The notes below the pieces were generated by a model, which worked only from the letters and a program-made list of their open reading frames with translations, did no database searches and had not been told where the DNA came from. The translations under genes and the position numbers were made by a program. From Synura sp. LO234KE (taxonomy: Eukaryota > Sar > Synurophyceae > Synurales > Mallomonadaceae), in assembly GCA_015143735.1 (NCBI GenBank), contig VKHC01000001.1:1-64000 (forward strand): 64,000 nt of DNA, written 5' to 3'. Shown piece by piece: positions 1 through 10,305 of the stretch. Position 1 is the stretch's first letter; each line of letters starts with the position of its first letter.

Positions 1-52
1 TTTTTTTTTTTTTTTACTCTTTTGCTAGCTGATTTACGCGTTTTTAATTTCA

Positions 53-117
53 TTTTGAATTACTCTTGAAGAAAACATATTACTTCAATACAATTTCATT
101 ATAAGAGTAATTCAAAA
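53..117. terminator. Stem-loop downstream of acsF
   Basis: Perfect 15-bp inverted repeat: arm 53-67 (TTTTGAATTACTCTT) pairs with arm 103-117. The 35-nt loop holds a smaller GAAG/CTTC stem. It lies 38 bases past the acsF stop codon on the minus strand, so it probably ends or stabilises the acsF transcript. The T run at 1-15 follows it in that direction only as A on the minus strand, so it is not a classical U-tract terminator. Confidence 0.5.
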
Positions 118-155
118 AATAGTAAAGTTTATACGATATTAAAAGATTAACGTGG

Positions 156-1202
156 TTAAACAGGATCTGCCCAAATATAATTTGTTTCAATAGCCGGTAT
201 TAAATAAAGTTGAACTAAATTCCAAGCCAGAGTTAAAATTGCCGGTAATTTTTTAAAAAATTTGAAAACAGATAAGGTCTCTTCTTTCTCAATGTCTATT
301 AAGATTTGATTTTGTTGAGAACATGCATCTAAAAGTGGAAAGAAATTGGGATGATCTAAATCATAAATAACTGGAAAAACTGTAGCTGAACTTTGATTTG
401 TTTTACGAATTACATGAATATCAAATTTTTTAGCATCTAATCCAATAGTTGAATAAAAATCTAAACGTTGTAAATCATTTAAATACATGGTAACAAAAAC
501 TGATAATAAAAAGAATTTTGACCACAGACGTGCTTCATATGTATTTAATAAAGGTTTTTGAGATTTAAGCAAAGCAGCAAAAAAATCACCATGTCTATTT
601 TCATCTTGACACCAACTTTCAAAAAAACGAAAAAGAGGATAAACTCGATATTTTGTATTTTTTTCTAAATGACGATAAATAGTAATATAACGCCAATATC
701 CAATTTTCTCTGATAAATATGTTGCATAGAAAATAAATTTTGGTGCAAAGAAAGTATATTTTCTAGTTTTTGTTAAAAAACCTAAATCTAACGAAACATT
801 AAAATCACTCATAGCTTTATTTAAAAAGCCTGCATGTCTTGCTTCATCACGTGACATAAACGAAAATCCTTCAGCTAATAAAGGATTATATTTTTTTAAA
901 TTTCGAGAGATTTCTTTATATAGAAGGAATCCAGAAAACTCAGCTGTACAAGAACGTTCTAAAAATTCTATAAAAATTTTTCGAGTCGCATTATCAAAAG
1001 AATCCCAACTTTTTAAAAATTCTTTATCACGAATAAAATGGTCTTTATTGTAATCCTTACGAAGTTCTTCGACAATACATTTAATTTCATCTAAGTTTGA
1101 ACTTATATCTAATTCAGAAATTTCTTTAAAATCTGTGGTATAAAATCGTGGTGTTAATAAAGTTTCTTTAGCTATTAATTTACTTTCAGTCATTGGTGTC
1201 AT
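156..1202 (-). CDS. acsF: Mg-protoporphyrin IX monomethyl ester oxidative cyclase (aerobic)
   Basis: AcsF is the membrane-associated di-iron oxygenase that closes the isocyclic ring of chlorophyll, turning Mg-protoporphyrin IX monomethyl ester into protochlorophyllide. The product is 348 residues, normal for the family. Di-iron ligand motifs are visible: a Glu near residue 88 in TAEFSGF, DEARH at about 119-123 and DENRH at about 200-204. The early [13 protein letters not shown] is also typical. The open frame extends to a TTG at 1229, but I prefer the ATG at 1202; a second ATG at 1193 is possible. It is divergent from trnC and close to ilvH. Red-lineage plastids keep this gene patchily, since many ochrophytes moved it to the nucleus. 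Confidence 0.95.
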   Translation of the reverse strand: MTPMTESKLIAKETLLTPRFYTTDFKEISELDISSNLDEIKCIVEELRKDYNKDHFIRDKEFLKSWDSFDNATRKIFIEFLERSCTAEFSGFLLYKEISRNLKKYNPLLAEGFSFMSRDEARHAGFLNKAMSDFNVSLDLGFLTKTRKYTFFAPKFIFYATYLSEKIGYWRYITIYRHLEKNTKYRVYPLFRFFESWCQDENRHGDFFAALLKSQKPLLNTYEARLWSKFFLLSVFVTMYLNDLQRLDFYSTIGLDAKKFDIHVIRKTNQSSATVFPVIYDLDHPNFFPLLDACSQQNQILIDIEKEETLSVFKFFKKLPAILTLAWNLVQLYLIPAIETNYIWADPV

Positions 1203-1788
1203 AATTCTAAAAATAAGGTTTTTAAACAATTATTAAAATTTTCAAACTTTTTTCGGAAAAAAAGTTTTATAATTTATTATTAATATTATAATTTTTTTTT
1301 TAATGATTTTCAGAATTCATTTTCTATAATTCTAATTACCTATTTCGAAGTAAAAAATAAAGAAATTAAAGATTCTTTAAAAAGAAAAACTTAATCTTTT
1401 AATTCAATAAAATTTTTAAAGATTAAAAAAATACATAATTCATTTAATGAAATTCATATTCATTACTTACGGTATAATTGCTTATCTAAAAACTAAATAT
1501 AATCAGGAGAATAATTTTTGAAGATAACTTACCATGAACTAATTAAATAATTACACGTTTAATTTTATTTTGACATTAATTTAAGTATGGAATTTCAAAC
1601 TAGGTAAAAACTAGTTTATTCAGGATTGGATTAATTTAAATTTAATACAAATTTTAAATTTTATTAGTTTCTACTCTTTTTAATTAAATTCAGTATTTTA
1701 AAAAATATCAAAAAGAAATAAATTAATTTTTCTAAACTTTGAATTGGAATCAGATTCAATTTTTAGTATTATTAAATTAACAAAGAAA
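1203..1788. other. AT-rich intergenic region between acsF and trnC
   Basis: About 590 bases with no supported gene on either strand. It must hold the divergent promoters for acsF (minus) and the trnC-trnL pair (plus). A short inverted repeat (TTGAAT near 1739 and ATTCAA near 1754) lies just upstream of trnC, but I see no convincing -35/-10 pair at standard spacing. Confidence 0.5.
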
Positions 1789-1861
1789 GACGGTATCGCC
1801 AAGTTGGTTAAGGCATTGGATTGCAAATCCTAGATCCCCAGTTCGAATCTGGGTACCGTCT
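1789..1861 (+). tRNA. trnC-GCA: tRNA-Cys (GCA)
   Basis: Cloverleaf with acceptor GACGGTA paired to TACCGTC (1854-1860). The anticodon loop TTGCAAA carries GCA and the T arm contains TTCGAAT. No intron and no encoded CCA. It is followed after five bases by trnL(UAA), so the two are probably co-transcribed. Confidence 0.95.
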
Positions 1862-1866
1862 AAGAA

Positions 1867-2110
1867 GGGGATGTGGTGAAATGGTAGACACAACGGACTT
1901 AAAACTATTGAGCCAAACATAAATTGTTTGTGTAAGCTTTCAAATTCAGGGAAAGAAACAGCTTTTAACCCTGAGCCAAACATATTCAATATGTAGGTGC
2001 AGAGACTATACGGAAGCTACTTTAAAAAAAGTAAAGATATAGTCCAATTTTAAAAATTGAAAATCCGTTGACTAATAATGGTCGTGAGGGTTCAAGTCCC
2101 TCCATCCCCA
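1867..2110 (+). tRNA. trnL-UAA: tRNA-Leu (UAA), split by a group I intron
   Basis: The 5' exon 1867-1900 ends in CGGACTT and the 3' exon 2060-2110 starts AAAATCCG. Joined, they give a class II tRNA with acceptor GGGGATG/CATCCCC, D arm GGTGAAATGGTAGACAC and anticodon UAA. The intron sits after the first anticodon base, the ancestral position shared with cyanobacteria and many plastids. The gene is followed by convergent ilvH. Confidence 0.95.
1901..2059 (+). ncRNA. Group I intron (IC3-like) in trnL(UAA)
   Basis: Conserved group I core elements are visible in order: P/Q-like AATTCAGGGAAA near 1943-1954, Q' CCCTGAGCCAA near 1969-1979, R GTGCAGAGACTA at 1997-2008 and S AAGATATAGTCC at 2034-2045. 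The intron ends in the expected terminal G at 2059 before AAAATCCG. At 159 nt it is short, and there is no room for a homing endonuclease. TGAGCCAAACAT occurs twice (1909-1920 and 1972-1983), each copy followed by a small hairpin. Confidence 0.9.
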
Positions 2111-2130
2111 TTAAAATATATTAAATTGTA

Positions 2131-2637
2131 CTAAAGATTTTTTAAAAACTCAGTATTAATACCTAATTGTCGTTCTAAAGCAATTTTTCCAGTTCTAACA
2201 ATTTCTAAAATAAGATATCGTTTTAAAAGTTGCTGAATTGTTACAATTTTTCCAGGATCCCCCGTAACTTCAAGACTAATAGATTGATCTGAAAGATCTA
2301 CAACTTTTGCTTTAAAAATTTGTGCAATCTCAACAATTTCTGAGCGAGTAGAAGGTAAAGATTGAATTTTCATTAACATTAATTCTCTTTCTACACAAGG
2401 TAATAAAGTAATATCTTTAACTTCAATCACTTGAATAAGTTTATTTAATTGTTTAATCACTTGTTCAATAGACTGATTATCACCAGGAAGTACAATAATA
2501 ATTTTAGAAATCCCTAAAGTCTCGGTAGGTCCAACCGCAATAGATTCAATATTAAATCCTCGGCTAGAAAAAAGAGTTGAAATACGTGTTAATACACCAG
2601 GTTCATTAAAAACAGTAATTGCTAAAGTTTTTTTCAT
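2131..2637 (-). CDS. ilvH: Acetolactate synthase small (regulatory) subunit
   Basis: IlvH is the regulatory subunit of acetohydroxyacid synthase, the first common enzyme of valine, leucine and isoleucine synthesis. It binds the catalytic IlvB subunit and mediates valine feedback. The N-terminal ACT domain is clear (LAITVFNEPGVLTRISTLF, residues 4-22, with the GFNIESIAVG strand), followed by the usual C-terminal domain. From the ATG at 2637 the product is 168 residues. An upstream TTG at 2649 is in frame but unlikely to be used. Plastid copies are typical of red algae and a few red-derived algae; ilvB is not in this window. Confidence 0.93.
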   Translation of the reverse strand: MKKTLAITVFNEPGVLTRISTLFSSRGFNIESIAVGPTETLGISKIIIVLPGDNQSIEQVIKQLNKLIQVIEVKDITLLPCVERELMLMKIQSLPSTRSEIVEIAQIFKAKVVDLSDQSISLEVTGDPGKIVTIQQLLKRYLILEIVRTGKIALERQLGINTEFLKNL

Positions 2638-2839
2638 AAAAAAAGTCAACTAGAATAAATATTTTCATTAAATGAGAATCTTTCAATTTTTCATTTATTA
2701 TTTAATAATATCAAAAAAGTAGAGCATATCAAATTGATATTTCAAAATAAAGAAATGACTTATTAAAAGTTAAACTTTTTTCTTCATTATATTTAATATT
2801 TAAAATTCAATTTACAAAAAAAAGAAACTTTTTTTACTC

Positions 2840-2868
2840 TTGAATTTTCATCGTGACTATCTTATAAT
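2840..2868 (+). promoter_or_regulatory. Sigma70-type promoter for tsf
   Basis: A TTGAAT (-35, 2840-2845) and a perfect TATAAT (-10, 2863-2868) are separated by 17 bases, about 50 bases upstream of the tsf ATG at 2919. The spacing and -10 match the bacterial-type plastid polymerase consensus. Confidence 0.6.
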
Positions 2869-2918
2869 CATTATGTTTCCTAATTCTAAATTTAAACAAA
2901 CTTAAAAAACTTTCTTAC

Positions 2919-3536
2919 ATGAATATTACTTCGGAACAAATCAAAGAATTAAGAGAAAAAACTGGAGCAGGAATGTTAAATTGTAAAAATGCTCTTATTG
3001 AAAATAATGGAGATTTTACAAAAGCAATTGAATTTCTTCGTCAAAAAGGCTTAGCCTCTGCAGAAAAAAAAGTAACTCGACAAACAAAACAAGGAGTTAT
3101 TACAAGTTATATCCATACCGGATCAAAAATTGGGGTATTAATTGAAGTCAATTGTGAAACAGATTTTGTAGCACGTCGAACAGAATTTACCAATTTGGCT
3201 CGTACTTTAGCTATGCAAATTGCTTCTTCCAATTCAGTAAATTACATTTCTTTAAAAGATATTCCTCAAACAATTGTGGAAAGTGAACGTCGAATTGAAT
3301 CTGATCGTGACGATTTAAAGGACAAACCAGAAAAAATACGAGAATCTATTTTAAATGGACGTGTTGAGAAAAATTTAAAAACTTATACTTTATTAAATCA
3401 AGCTTGTATTAGGGATCCTAATTTAACAGTAGAAGAGTATATTAAAAACCATATTTCTTTATTAGGTGAAAATATTCAAGTGGGTAAATTTGTTAAATTT
3501 ATATTAGGTGAAGATAATGAAGAAAAAGGAGAGTAA
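2919..3536 (+). CDS. tsf: Translation elongation factor Ts
   Basis: EF-Ts exchanges GDP on EF-Tu (tufA is at 56.9 kb here). The product is 205 residues: an N-terminal UBA-like domain (TGAGMLNCKNAL, residues 16-27) and the core with the EF-Tu contact motif CETDFVAR near residue 79. It is shorter than bacterial EF-Ts (about 280), as is usual for plastid forms with a reduced core. In red algae tsf normally follows rps2; here rps2 is at 24.4 kb and tsf stands alone, convergent with petA. Confidence 0.95.
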   Translation: MNITSEQIKELREKTGAGMLNCKNALIENNGDFTKAIEFLRQKGLASAEKKVTRQTKQGVITSYIHTGSKIGVLIEVNCETDFVARRTEFTNLARTLAMQIASSNSVNYISLKDIPQTIVESERRIESDRDDLKDKPEKIRESILNGRVEKNLKTYTLLNQACIRDPNLTVEEYIKNHISLLGENIQVGKFVKFILGEDNEEKGE

Positions 3537-3571
3537 GAAACTTGAAAATCTTACCTTCCTTTAATTTTTAA

Positions 3572-4516
3572 TTAAAAATCTAATTCTGCTGCTTGAACTT
3601 TCTCAAATTGTTTTTTCTTAAAGACTAAAGCAGATTGACTTAAAATAATTGAAAAACAGAAAAGAATATAAGCATAGATTCTCCCTGGATTTTGCAGAAC
3701 AATTTCTGTTTCTGTTTGTCCAAATCCACCGACATTTGGATTTACAGTTAAAGGACTATCTTGTTGAATAATTTCATTTTCTTTCACCACAAGATCTAAT
3801 CCTTTAGGAATAACTTGAGTTTTTAACTCTCCTGAAGCCGATAGAATAGTAACCTGAATATCTTTTAAATTTGTTTGAATTTCTTGAATTTTACCCGATG
3901 TAATAGCTGTAAACAAATTATTATTTGTTTTTTCTCCACTTGGATAAATTTGACCACGTCCACGATTTGCTCCTACGTAAATAGGATATTTAATATAGTA
4001 AACATTTTTATTTTTTTCTGGATCTGGAGCTAAAATAGGAAATATTATTTCTTGATTTTTCTCACCATTTACTGGACCTACGACAAGAATATTTTCTTTT
4101 GTTTTACTATAAGGTGAAATATAAACCCCTTTTGTTTTAGCCACTAATTCTTTATCTAAACGTGTTTTTGGTGCCAATTGGAATCCTTCAGGTAAAATAA
4201 CAAGTGCACCTACGTTTAAACCACCTTTTTCACCTGTTCCTAAAATTTGTTTTTTAGACAAATCATAAGGGATTTTTACAACTGTTTCAAAAACAGTATC
4301 AGGTAAAACTGAAGTAGGTGCTTCAAATTCTGTTGGTTTTTGGGCTAAATGACAATTTGCACAAACAAGACGACCATTTGCTTCACGTGGATTTTCATAA
4401 GCTTGTTGAGCATAAATTGGGAATCCAAAACTTATAGACGGAGAAAAGAAAAAAAGAAAAGAAAAAAATGTTAAAAAATGGAAAAAAGAGGTTTTTAGTT
4501 TTAACTTTTGAATCAT
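3572..4516 (-). CDS. petA: Cytochrome f
   Basis: Cytochrome f is the c-type haem subunit of the thylakoid b6f complex and passes electrons to plastocyanin or cytochrome c6. The 314-residue precursor has a signal peptide ending near FGFPIYAQQAYENPREA (mature N-terminal Tyr is the axial ligand), the haem motif CANCH near residues 52-56, and a C-terminal anchor (YAYILFCFSIILSQSALVF). It is followed by tatC on the same strand, a neighbour pair seen in other red-lineage plastids. Confidence 0.97.
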   Translation of the reverse strand: MIQKLKLKTSFFHFLTFFSFLFFFSPSISFGFPIYAQQAYENPREANGRLVCANCHLAQKPTEFEAPTSVLPDTVFETVVKIPYDLSKKQILGTGEKGGLNVGALVILPEGFQLAPKTRLDKELVAKTKGVYISPYSKTKENILVVGPVNGEKNQEIIFPILAPDPEKNKNVYYIKYPIYVGANRGRGQIYPSGEKTNNNLFTAITSGKIQEIQTNLKDIQVTILSASGELKTQVIPKGLDLVVKENEIIQQDSPLTVNPNVGGFGQTETEIVLQNPGRIYAYILFCFSIILSQSALVFKKKQFEKVQAAELDF

Positions 4517-4565
4517 ATTTTATTAGAAAAAGTAAAAATTTGAAAAAATAAAAAATTTTTCACGA

Positions 4566-5273
4566 CTAAATTAGGATTTCTGTTTCAATTACAAAATTTT
4601 TAGTTCCCACAAGATAAGTGTAAAGATATAAAAAAATTCCAATAAAAATAAAATTAATTTGAGTTGGAATATCGACTGTTGGAGTAATCATAGCTGCTGC
4701 AACTATGACAAAAAAGTTAACAGTTTTCAAATTATTCGGCAAATAATTTGAATAAAACTCTTCATAAATTTTTCCTAAGGCTATAACCGGAATTTGAAAA
4801 ACCCACAGAACAGCGTAAACTAACGTTGTTTCAAGTTTTTGTAATTCTTCATAAATCCAAAATTCCTGAACAAAATTGAGAGGATTATATTGAAATAAAG
4901 ACTCAAGACCTATAGGTAATACACTTAAACAAGCAAAAGTAAAACCTAAATGAAATAATATTAAACTAATTTTTCCATCTTGAGATCGATTTAAACGACG
5001 TAAAGCTTTTAAACCTATTTTAAATTCTGCATCATCTTCCAAAGGTGCAATAAAAAGAAGTGTTGTAGTAATTGAAAGAAGAATAAAAGAACTTAAAATT
5101 AAACTAAAAAATAAACCTTGACGAAGTTGAAAAACTTTAAGTTCTACTAAAAAAGCTCGAAAAAAATCTTCAAATGGAAATGCTCCTAAAAGAGAAAAAA
5201 TAAATCTTTCTAGCCATGGAATTTGTAACCGGTAATAGGGATAACAGCGCAAGGATTTACTAAAATGGAACAT
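4566..5273 (-). CDS. tatC: Sec-independent (Tat) translocase subunit TatC (Ycf43)
   Basis: A hydrophobic 235-residue protein with about six membrane segments. TatC is the receptor of the twin-arginine export pathway in the thylakoid. The N-terminal FLVELKVFQLRQG resembles the TatC HLxELRxR region, and the last segments (AAMITPTVDIPTQINFIFIGIFLYLYTYLVG) match the conserved TatC TPxxDxxxQ region before the final helix. The sequence is divergent, but size, topology and position next to petA support the call. Confidence 0.82.
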   Translation of the reverse strand: MFHFSKSLRCYPYYRLQIPWLERFIFSLLGAFPFEDFFRAFLVELKVFQLRQGLFFSLILSSFILLSITTTLLFIAPLEDDAEFKIGLKALRRLNRSQDGKISLILFHLGFTFACLSVLPIGLESLFQYNPLNFVQEFWIYEELQKLETTLVYAVLWVFQIPVIALGKIYEEFYSNYLPNNLKTVNFFVIVAAAMITPTVDIPTQINFIFIGIFLYLYTYLVGTKNFVIETEILI

Positions 5274-5325
5274 TTAGTTTTCCCCTTTTAACAAACATTC
5301 AAAATAAAAAAGGAAAAACTACAGC

Positions 5326-5838
5326 TTATTTCAATTCTTTTATTGTAAGAATAACTTTTCTTAAAAATTCAACTTCTTGTTTTAATAATAAAAAACTTGT
5401 CGTTTTTAGCAATTCGTAAGAAACTGATTTTTTAATATTTTGTTCGTCTTTTATGGTTTGTTCTTCTTTTAAAAGAAGATTTGATTTTTGTTCATATTCT
5501 TTTGAGATTTGATCTAGTAACAGTTTGGTTTGTGAATTAATTTCAATAATTCGTTTTCCATATGCGTAGACAGCTGTTTCAATATCAGGATTTGGAAAAT
5601 TAGCTGAAATTTTATTTTTTGTTGAAACAACAAAAATCCCATCTTCAACTAAATATTTTCGAGTCTCAACTTTATTATCAAAATTAGTTTCAAATTCAAC
5701 TATATTATTTTCAATGGTTCCCATTAAATCTTGATGATCTGAAAAAATTTCTGCTATTCCACTTTTCAAATGAACTCGTATTTTGGTTGCTTTGGTTTGA
5801 AGAATACTTGACTCCGGTGTTGCTAAAGAAAATAACAT
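5326..5838 (-). CDS. atpE: Probable divergent ATP synthase epsilon subunit
   Basis: The 170-residue product (ATG at 5838) starts with FSLATPESSILQ. Further on comes a beta-rich stretch (SGIAEIFSDHQDLMGTIE, then KYLVEDGIFVVS) that follows the fold pattern of F1 epsilon: a glycine-rich turn, GH-like DHQDL, and a strand ending EDGIFVV. The C-terminal half is helical and charged. Epsilon inhibits and couples the ATP synthase rotor. The usual atpE location directly after atpB is empty in this genome. The protein is about 35-40 residues longer than usual. The assignment rests on pattern, not on clear identity. Confidence 0.55.
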   Translation of the reverse strand: MLFSLATPESSILQTKATKIRVHLKSGIAEIFSDHQDLMGTIENNIVEFETNFDNKVETRKYLVEDGIFVVSTKNKISANFPNPDIETAVYAYGKRIIEINSQTKLLLDQISKEYEQKSNLLLKEEQTIKDEQNIKKSVSYELLKTTSFLLLKQEVEFLRKVILTIKELK

Positions 5839-5936
5839 AATAAACAATCTGACAATAAAAAAATACGAAAAGAAAAAAGAAAAAAATTATTTCTTTCTTC
5901 AATGAATTTCGGTTCAAAATAAACTTTTGAATTTTT

Positions 5937-6905
5937 TTATTTATGGTAAAGAGTTACATTCTCATCTCCAATAATATTAATAAAATCTTCAGGCGTTAAA
6001 CAAGAAAAGTCAGCTAAATTTAAATTTATTAAATCTTCATATTTTAAACTACCTTGTCTAATTAATGAACTCTCTACTCTTGTGGCTTGATATGACAATA
6101 ACTGATTTAAAAAAATTTTGATGGTTCTTACATTTGCAAAAGTTGGAAATTTAACTAATTCTTTTAAGTAATGAATTAAGGCATCTAAACTTCCAGGAGC
6201 AAATTTATAACGATTTTCATTATTTAAAACAAATTTTGTAATTTCCGTTAATTCTTCTACCGTATAATCTTTGAAATTTACATGGTTTCCAATACGGGAA
6301 GAAACACCTGGATTACAGTTATAAAATGTTTCTAATTTTTCTTTAGGACCAGAAAAAATTAAAATTAAATCATCACGTTGATTTTCCATAACTTGTAATA
6401 ATAACTCAACTGCTTCAGAACCATAATCTCGTTCATTCTCCGGTTTATATAGATGATGAGCTTCATCAATAAAAAGAATTCCACCTTGAGCTTTTTTTAA
6501 TTGTTCTTTAGTTTTTGGAGCCGTATGTCCAACGTATTGACCTACTAAATCTTCACGTGTCACATTTGTTAAGTGACCTTTTGTTAAATAACCTAAATTT
6601 CGTAATACCAATGCTAATTTAGCAGCTACTGAAGTTTTCCCTGTTCCAGGTCTTCCTGTAAAAGACATATGAAGACTTGAATTTAATGTTCCAAGTTCTT
6701 GCAATTCCCGAATTCGGTCAAATAATAATACAGATGAAATTTCACGAACTCTTGTTTTAACATCTTGTAAACCAACTAATTCTTGATCTAACGTTGTTAA
6801 AATTTGTTCAATACCTGTTTTTACATAACAATCACGAATATCAATACCACCAGTTGTATTTGATAAAAAATCTTTTAAATTAATTGAATTTAATAGTTTG
6901 CACAT
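5937..6905 (-). CDS. cbbX: Red-type Rubisco activase CbbX
   Basis: CbbX is an AAA+ ATPase that removes inhibitory sugar phosphates from red-type (form ID) Rubisco by pulling on the RbcL C-terminus. The 322-residue protein shows Walker A GRPGTGKTS, Walker B GGILFIDEAHH, a sensor/arginine-finger region (NPGVSSRIGNHVNF), and a pore-loop region GHLTNVTREDLVGQYVG. It lies directly downstream of rbcL-rbcS on the same strand, matching its function. Confidence 0.97.
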   Translation of the reverse strand: MCKLLNSINLKDFLSNTTGGIDIRDCYVKTGIEQILTTLDQELVGLQDVKTRVREISSVLLFDRIRELQELGTLNSSLHMSFTGRPGTGKTSVAAKLALVLRNLGYLTKGHLTNVTREDLVGQYVGHTAPKTKEQLKKAQGGILFIDEAHHLYKPENERDYGSEAVELLLQVMENQRDDLILIFSGPKEKLETFYNCNPGVSSRIGNHVNFKDYTVEELTEITKFVLNNENRYKFAPGSLDALIHYLKELVKFPTFANVRTIKIFLNQLLSYQATRVESSLIRQGSLKYEDLINLNLADFSCLTPEDFINIIGDENVTLYHK

Positions 6906-6984
6906 ATTGAGTTTACCTTTAAAGATAAAAAATGACTAAATAATAAAAAAAGAAATTAAAAATAAAACTTACTTATATTAAAAG

Positions 6985-7013
6985 TGCATATCAACCATAT
7001 AAGGAGATATGCA
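6985..7013. terminator. Small stem-loop downstream of rbcS
   Basis: An 8-bp perfect inverted repeat, TGCATATC (6985-6992) and GATATGCA (7006-7013), with a 13-nt loop. It lies 33 bases beyond the rbcS stop on the minus strand and may define the rbcL-rbcS mRNA 3' end ahead of cbbX. Confidence 0.4.
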
Positions 7014-7045
7014 ATTTTAATACTTTGTCTAGTTTTTAATTAGTA

Positions 7046-7468
7046 TTAGTAACGAGTTGTTTCAGCGCTAGCTTGAACAGCATAACTTTGTAATGTATAA
7101 GCAATTCTTCTACCTTCTTGCTCATTACGAACAAGATAAAACCCTGGTTCAAATGATGGACGTTGAACAATGAAAGACATTGCTGTACTTTCTACACCAC
7201 GGGCATTATTAAAAGCATTGATTTTAATATATTGATTTGGGTATTGTTTACGAGCTTCATTTAACTCATAAAGAATAGCAGATGAGTCAGAAATATCAAA
7301 AAGAGGAAGACCCCACATTTCCCAATAACAGTTACGAGGATGAGGATCATCTGTATACTCAATAGAAACGGCATAGCCTTTTTTAATTGCGTATTCAATT
7401 TGTTTTTTAATTTGACTATCTGTTAAATCTGGTAATAATGAAAAAATACCTTGTGTAATTCTTGCCAT
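7046..7468 (-). CDS. rbcS: Rubisco small subunit (form ID)
   Basis: Small subunit of the red-type Rubisco hexadecamer in the stroma. The 140-residue product begins MARITQGIFSLLPDLTDSQI and has the extended C-terminus (YLVRNEQEGRRIAYTLQSY) that forms the beta-hairpin barrel of red-type enzymes. It lies about 100 bases after rbcL on the same strand, the standard operon in red-lineage plastids. Confidence 0.98.
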   Translation of the reverse strand: MARITQGIFSLLPDLTDSQIKKQIEYAIKKGYAVSIEYTDDPHPRNCYWEMWGLPLFDISDSSAILYELNEARKQYPNQYIKINAFNNARGVESTAMSFIVQRPSFEPGFYLVRNEQEGRRIAYTLQSYAVQASAETTRY

Positions 7469-7571
7469 AATAACTCCTTTACTTACTTTATTAAAATTTT
7501 GAAAAAGGTAAAACTCGTACTAAATACTTAAGATAAATAAAATTTGTAAATTCAAAAACAGATTAATTTAC

Positions 7572-9047
<1,476 letters not shown>

Positions 9048-9211
9048 TTAGCCTGTTTAAAATTTAGTACATTGGTCTCTTCAAAACTTAATTTAATAAT
9101 GTTTGAAGTACAAGATTTAGAAGTAAACAACATTCACTTCAACCTCATTTCTATCTTTTTTAAGTTCAATACTCAAAAAAGATAAAAATTAAAGGTAAAT
9201 AATGATGAAAT

Positions 9212-9898
9212 TTAACGAGAATAATATTCGACTACTTTTAGTTCATTGATTCGAACTAGAATATCTTTACGTTTTACAGTAGATAAAAAAGTTCCTGTTA
9301 ACGTATCACTTTGGACCTCTAAATGAGAAGGTAGTAAACTTTGAGAACGATATTTCGTTAAATTAATTCTTTTAATACGTCTTTGAATTAAAGTTCTTTT
9401 TTGTTGTTGAATTTGTAAATTTGTTCCAATTAGTTTTTTAGAATTTTCTTTTTCTCTAACAGTTAAAATATCACCTTCTTTACAAATAAATGAAGGAATA
9501 TTAATTTGTTTTTGATTAATAAGAATATGTCCATGATTAACTATTTGACGAGCACTTGGAATAGTTGGTGCAAAACCTAATCGATATAAAACGCAATCTA
9601 ATCTTGACTCTAATAATTGCAAAAGAATATTTCCAGTAGAACCAGTTTCACGCTTAGCTTGTTTGTAATAGGAAATTAATTGTTTTTCAGTAACTCCATA
9701 ATTAAAACGCAATTTTTGTTTTTCTAAAAGTCTTTCACAATAATCATCAGATAAAGATGATCGTTTTGTTTTTGTAAAAATAGGTTTTCCATGCTGACCT
9801 GGTGTTGTTGTTCGATTTTTAATTATTTTACGTGTTAATCCAGGTAAAAGCCCCAATCTTCTTATAATTCGTATTCTTGGACCGGTATATCTAGCCAT
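9212..9898 (-). CDS. rps4: 30S ribosomal protein S4
   Basis: Primary 16S rRNA-binding protein of the small subunit. The 228-residue product begins MARYTGPRIRIIRRLG and contains the S4 RNA-binding domain (RLDCVLYRLGFAPTIPSARQIVNHGHILINQ). The C-terminus carries a basic extension (LQIQQQKRTLIQRRIKRI) before the conserved end. Length is a little above the usual 200-210 residues. It stands alone upstream of rbcL. Confidence 0.97.
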   Translation of the reverse strand: MARYTGPRIRIIRRLGLLPGLTRKIIKNRTTTPGQHGKPIFTKTKRSSLSDDYCERLLEKQKLRFNYGVTEKQLISYYKQAKRETGSTGNILLQLLESRLDCVLYRLGFAPTIPSARQIVNHGHILINQKQINIPSFICKEGDILTVREKENSKKLIGTNLQIQQQKRTLIQRRIKRINLTKYRSQSLLPSHLEVQSDTLTGTFLSTVKRKDILVRINELKVVEYYSR

Positions 9899-10208
9899 TT
9901 TTTTTTTTTTTTGATCTAATCACCCTATGGAAATATCAATTAATATGAAAGGAGTCAAAATGTTTTTTGGTTTGAAAAAGTATTAGGTAGTATCTAACAA
10001 ATTTTCTCCTTTTTTTTAAAGCTATAAAAAGACATTAGATACAAAAAAGAAATCATTTTTAGGGGCACCTATTCTAGTTTACTTAACGCAAAAAATAGAA
10101 AGATTTAGGGAATTATTAAAAAAATTTATTCAACTTTTTGGGAAAAAGGTTAAGGTAGAATGTTTGGTAGAATCTTAATTTAATATTAAAATAATTAATT
10201 TATATTTT
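9899..10208. other. Intergenic region between trnH and rps4
   Basis: About 310 bases, AT-rich with several A/T runs. No ORF, tRNA or strong hairpin is supported. It should contain the minus-strand promoter of rps4; I see no consensus -35/-10 pair that I would defend. Confidence 0.4.
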
Positions 10209-10283
10209 GGGCGAACGACGGGAATCGAACCCGCGCATAGCGGAACCACAACCCGCTGCCTTAACCACTTGGCTACGCTCGCC
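10209..10283 (-). tRNA. trnH-GUG: tRNA-His (GUG)
   Basis: Read on the minus strand: GGCGAGCGTAGCCAAGTGG at the 5' end and acceptor 3' strand GTTCGCC with C discriminator. The anticodon is GTG in GGGTTGTGGTTCC. The extra 5' G opposite the C discriminator, the histidine identity element, is encoded. Confidence 0.95.
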
Positions 10284-10305
10284 ATTTAAAATGTCTTTTT
10301 CTTTT

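Noticed and set aside
1-15. Run of 15 T as a possible terminator or repeat boundary
   Set aside because: The window edge cuts it off and homopolymers are common in this AT-rich genome; no inverted-repeat junction can be shown.
1777-1989. 70-codon minus-strand frame across trnC and trnL
   Set aside because: It is made of tRNA and intron sequence read in reverse; the tRNA and group I features fully explain the region.
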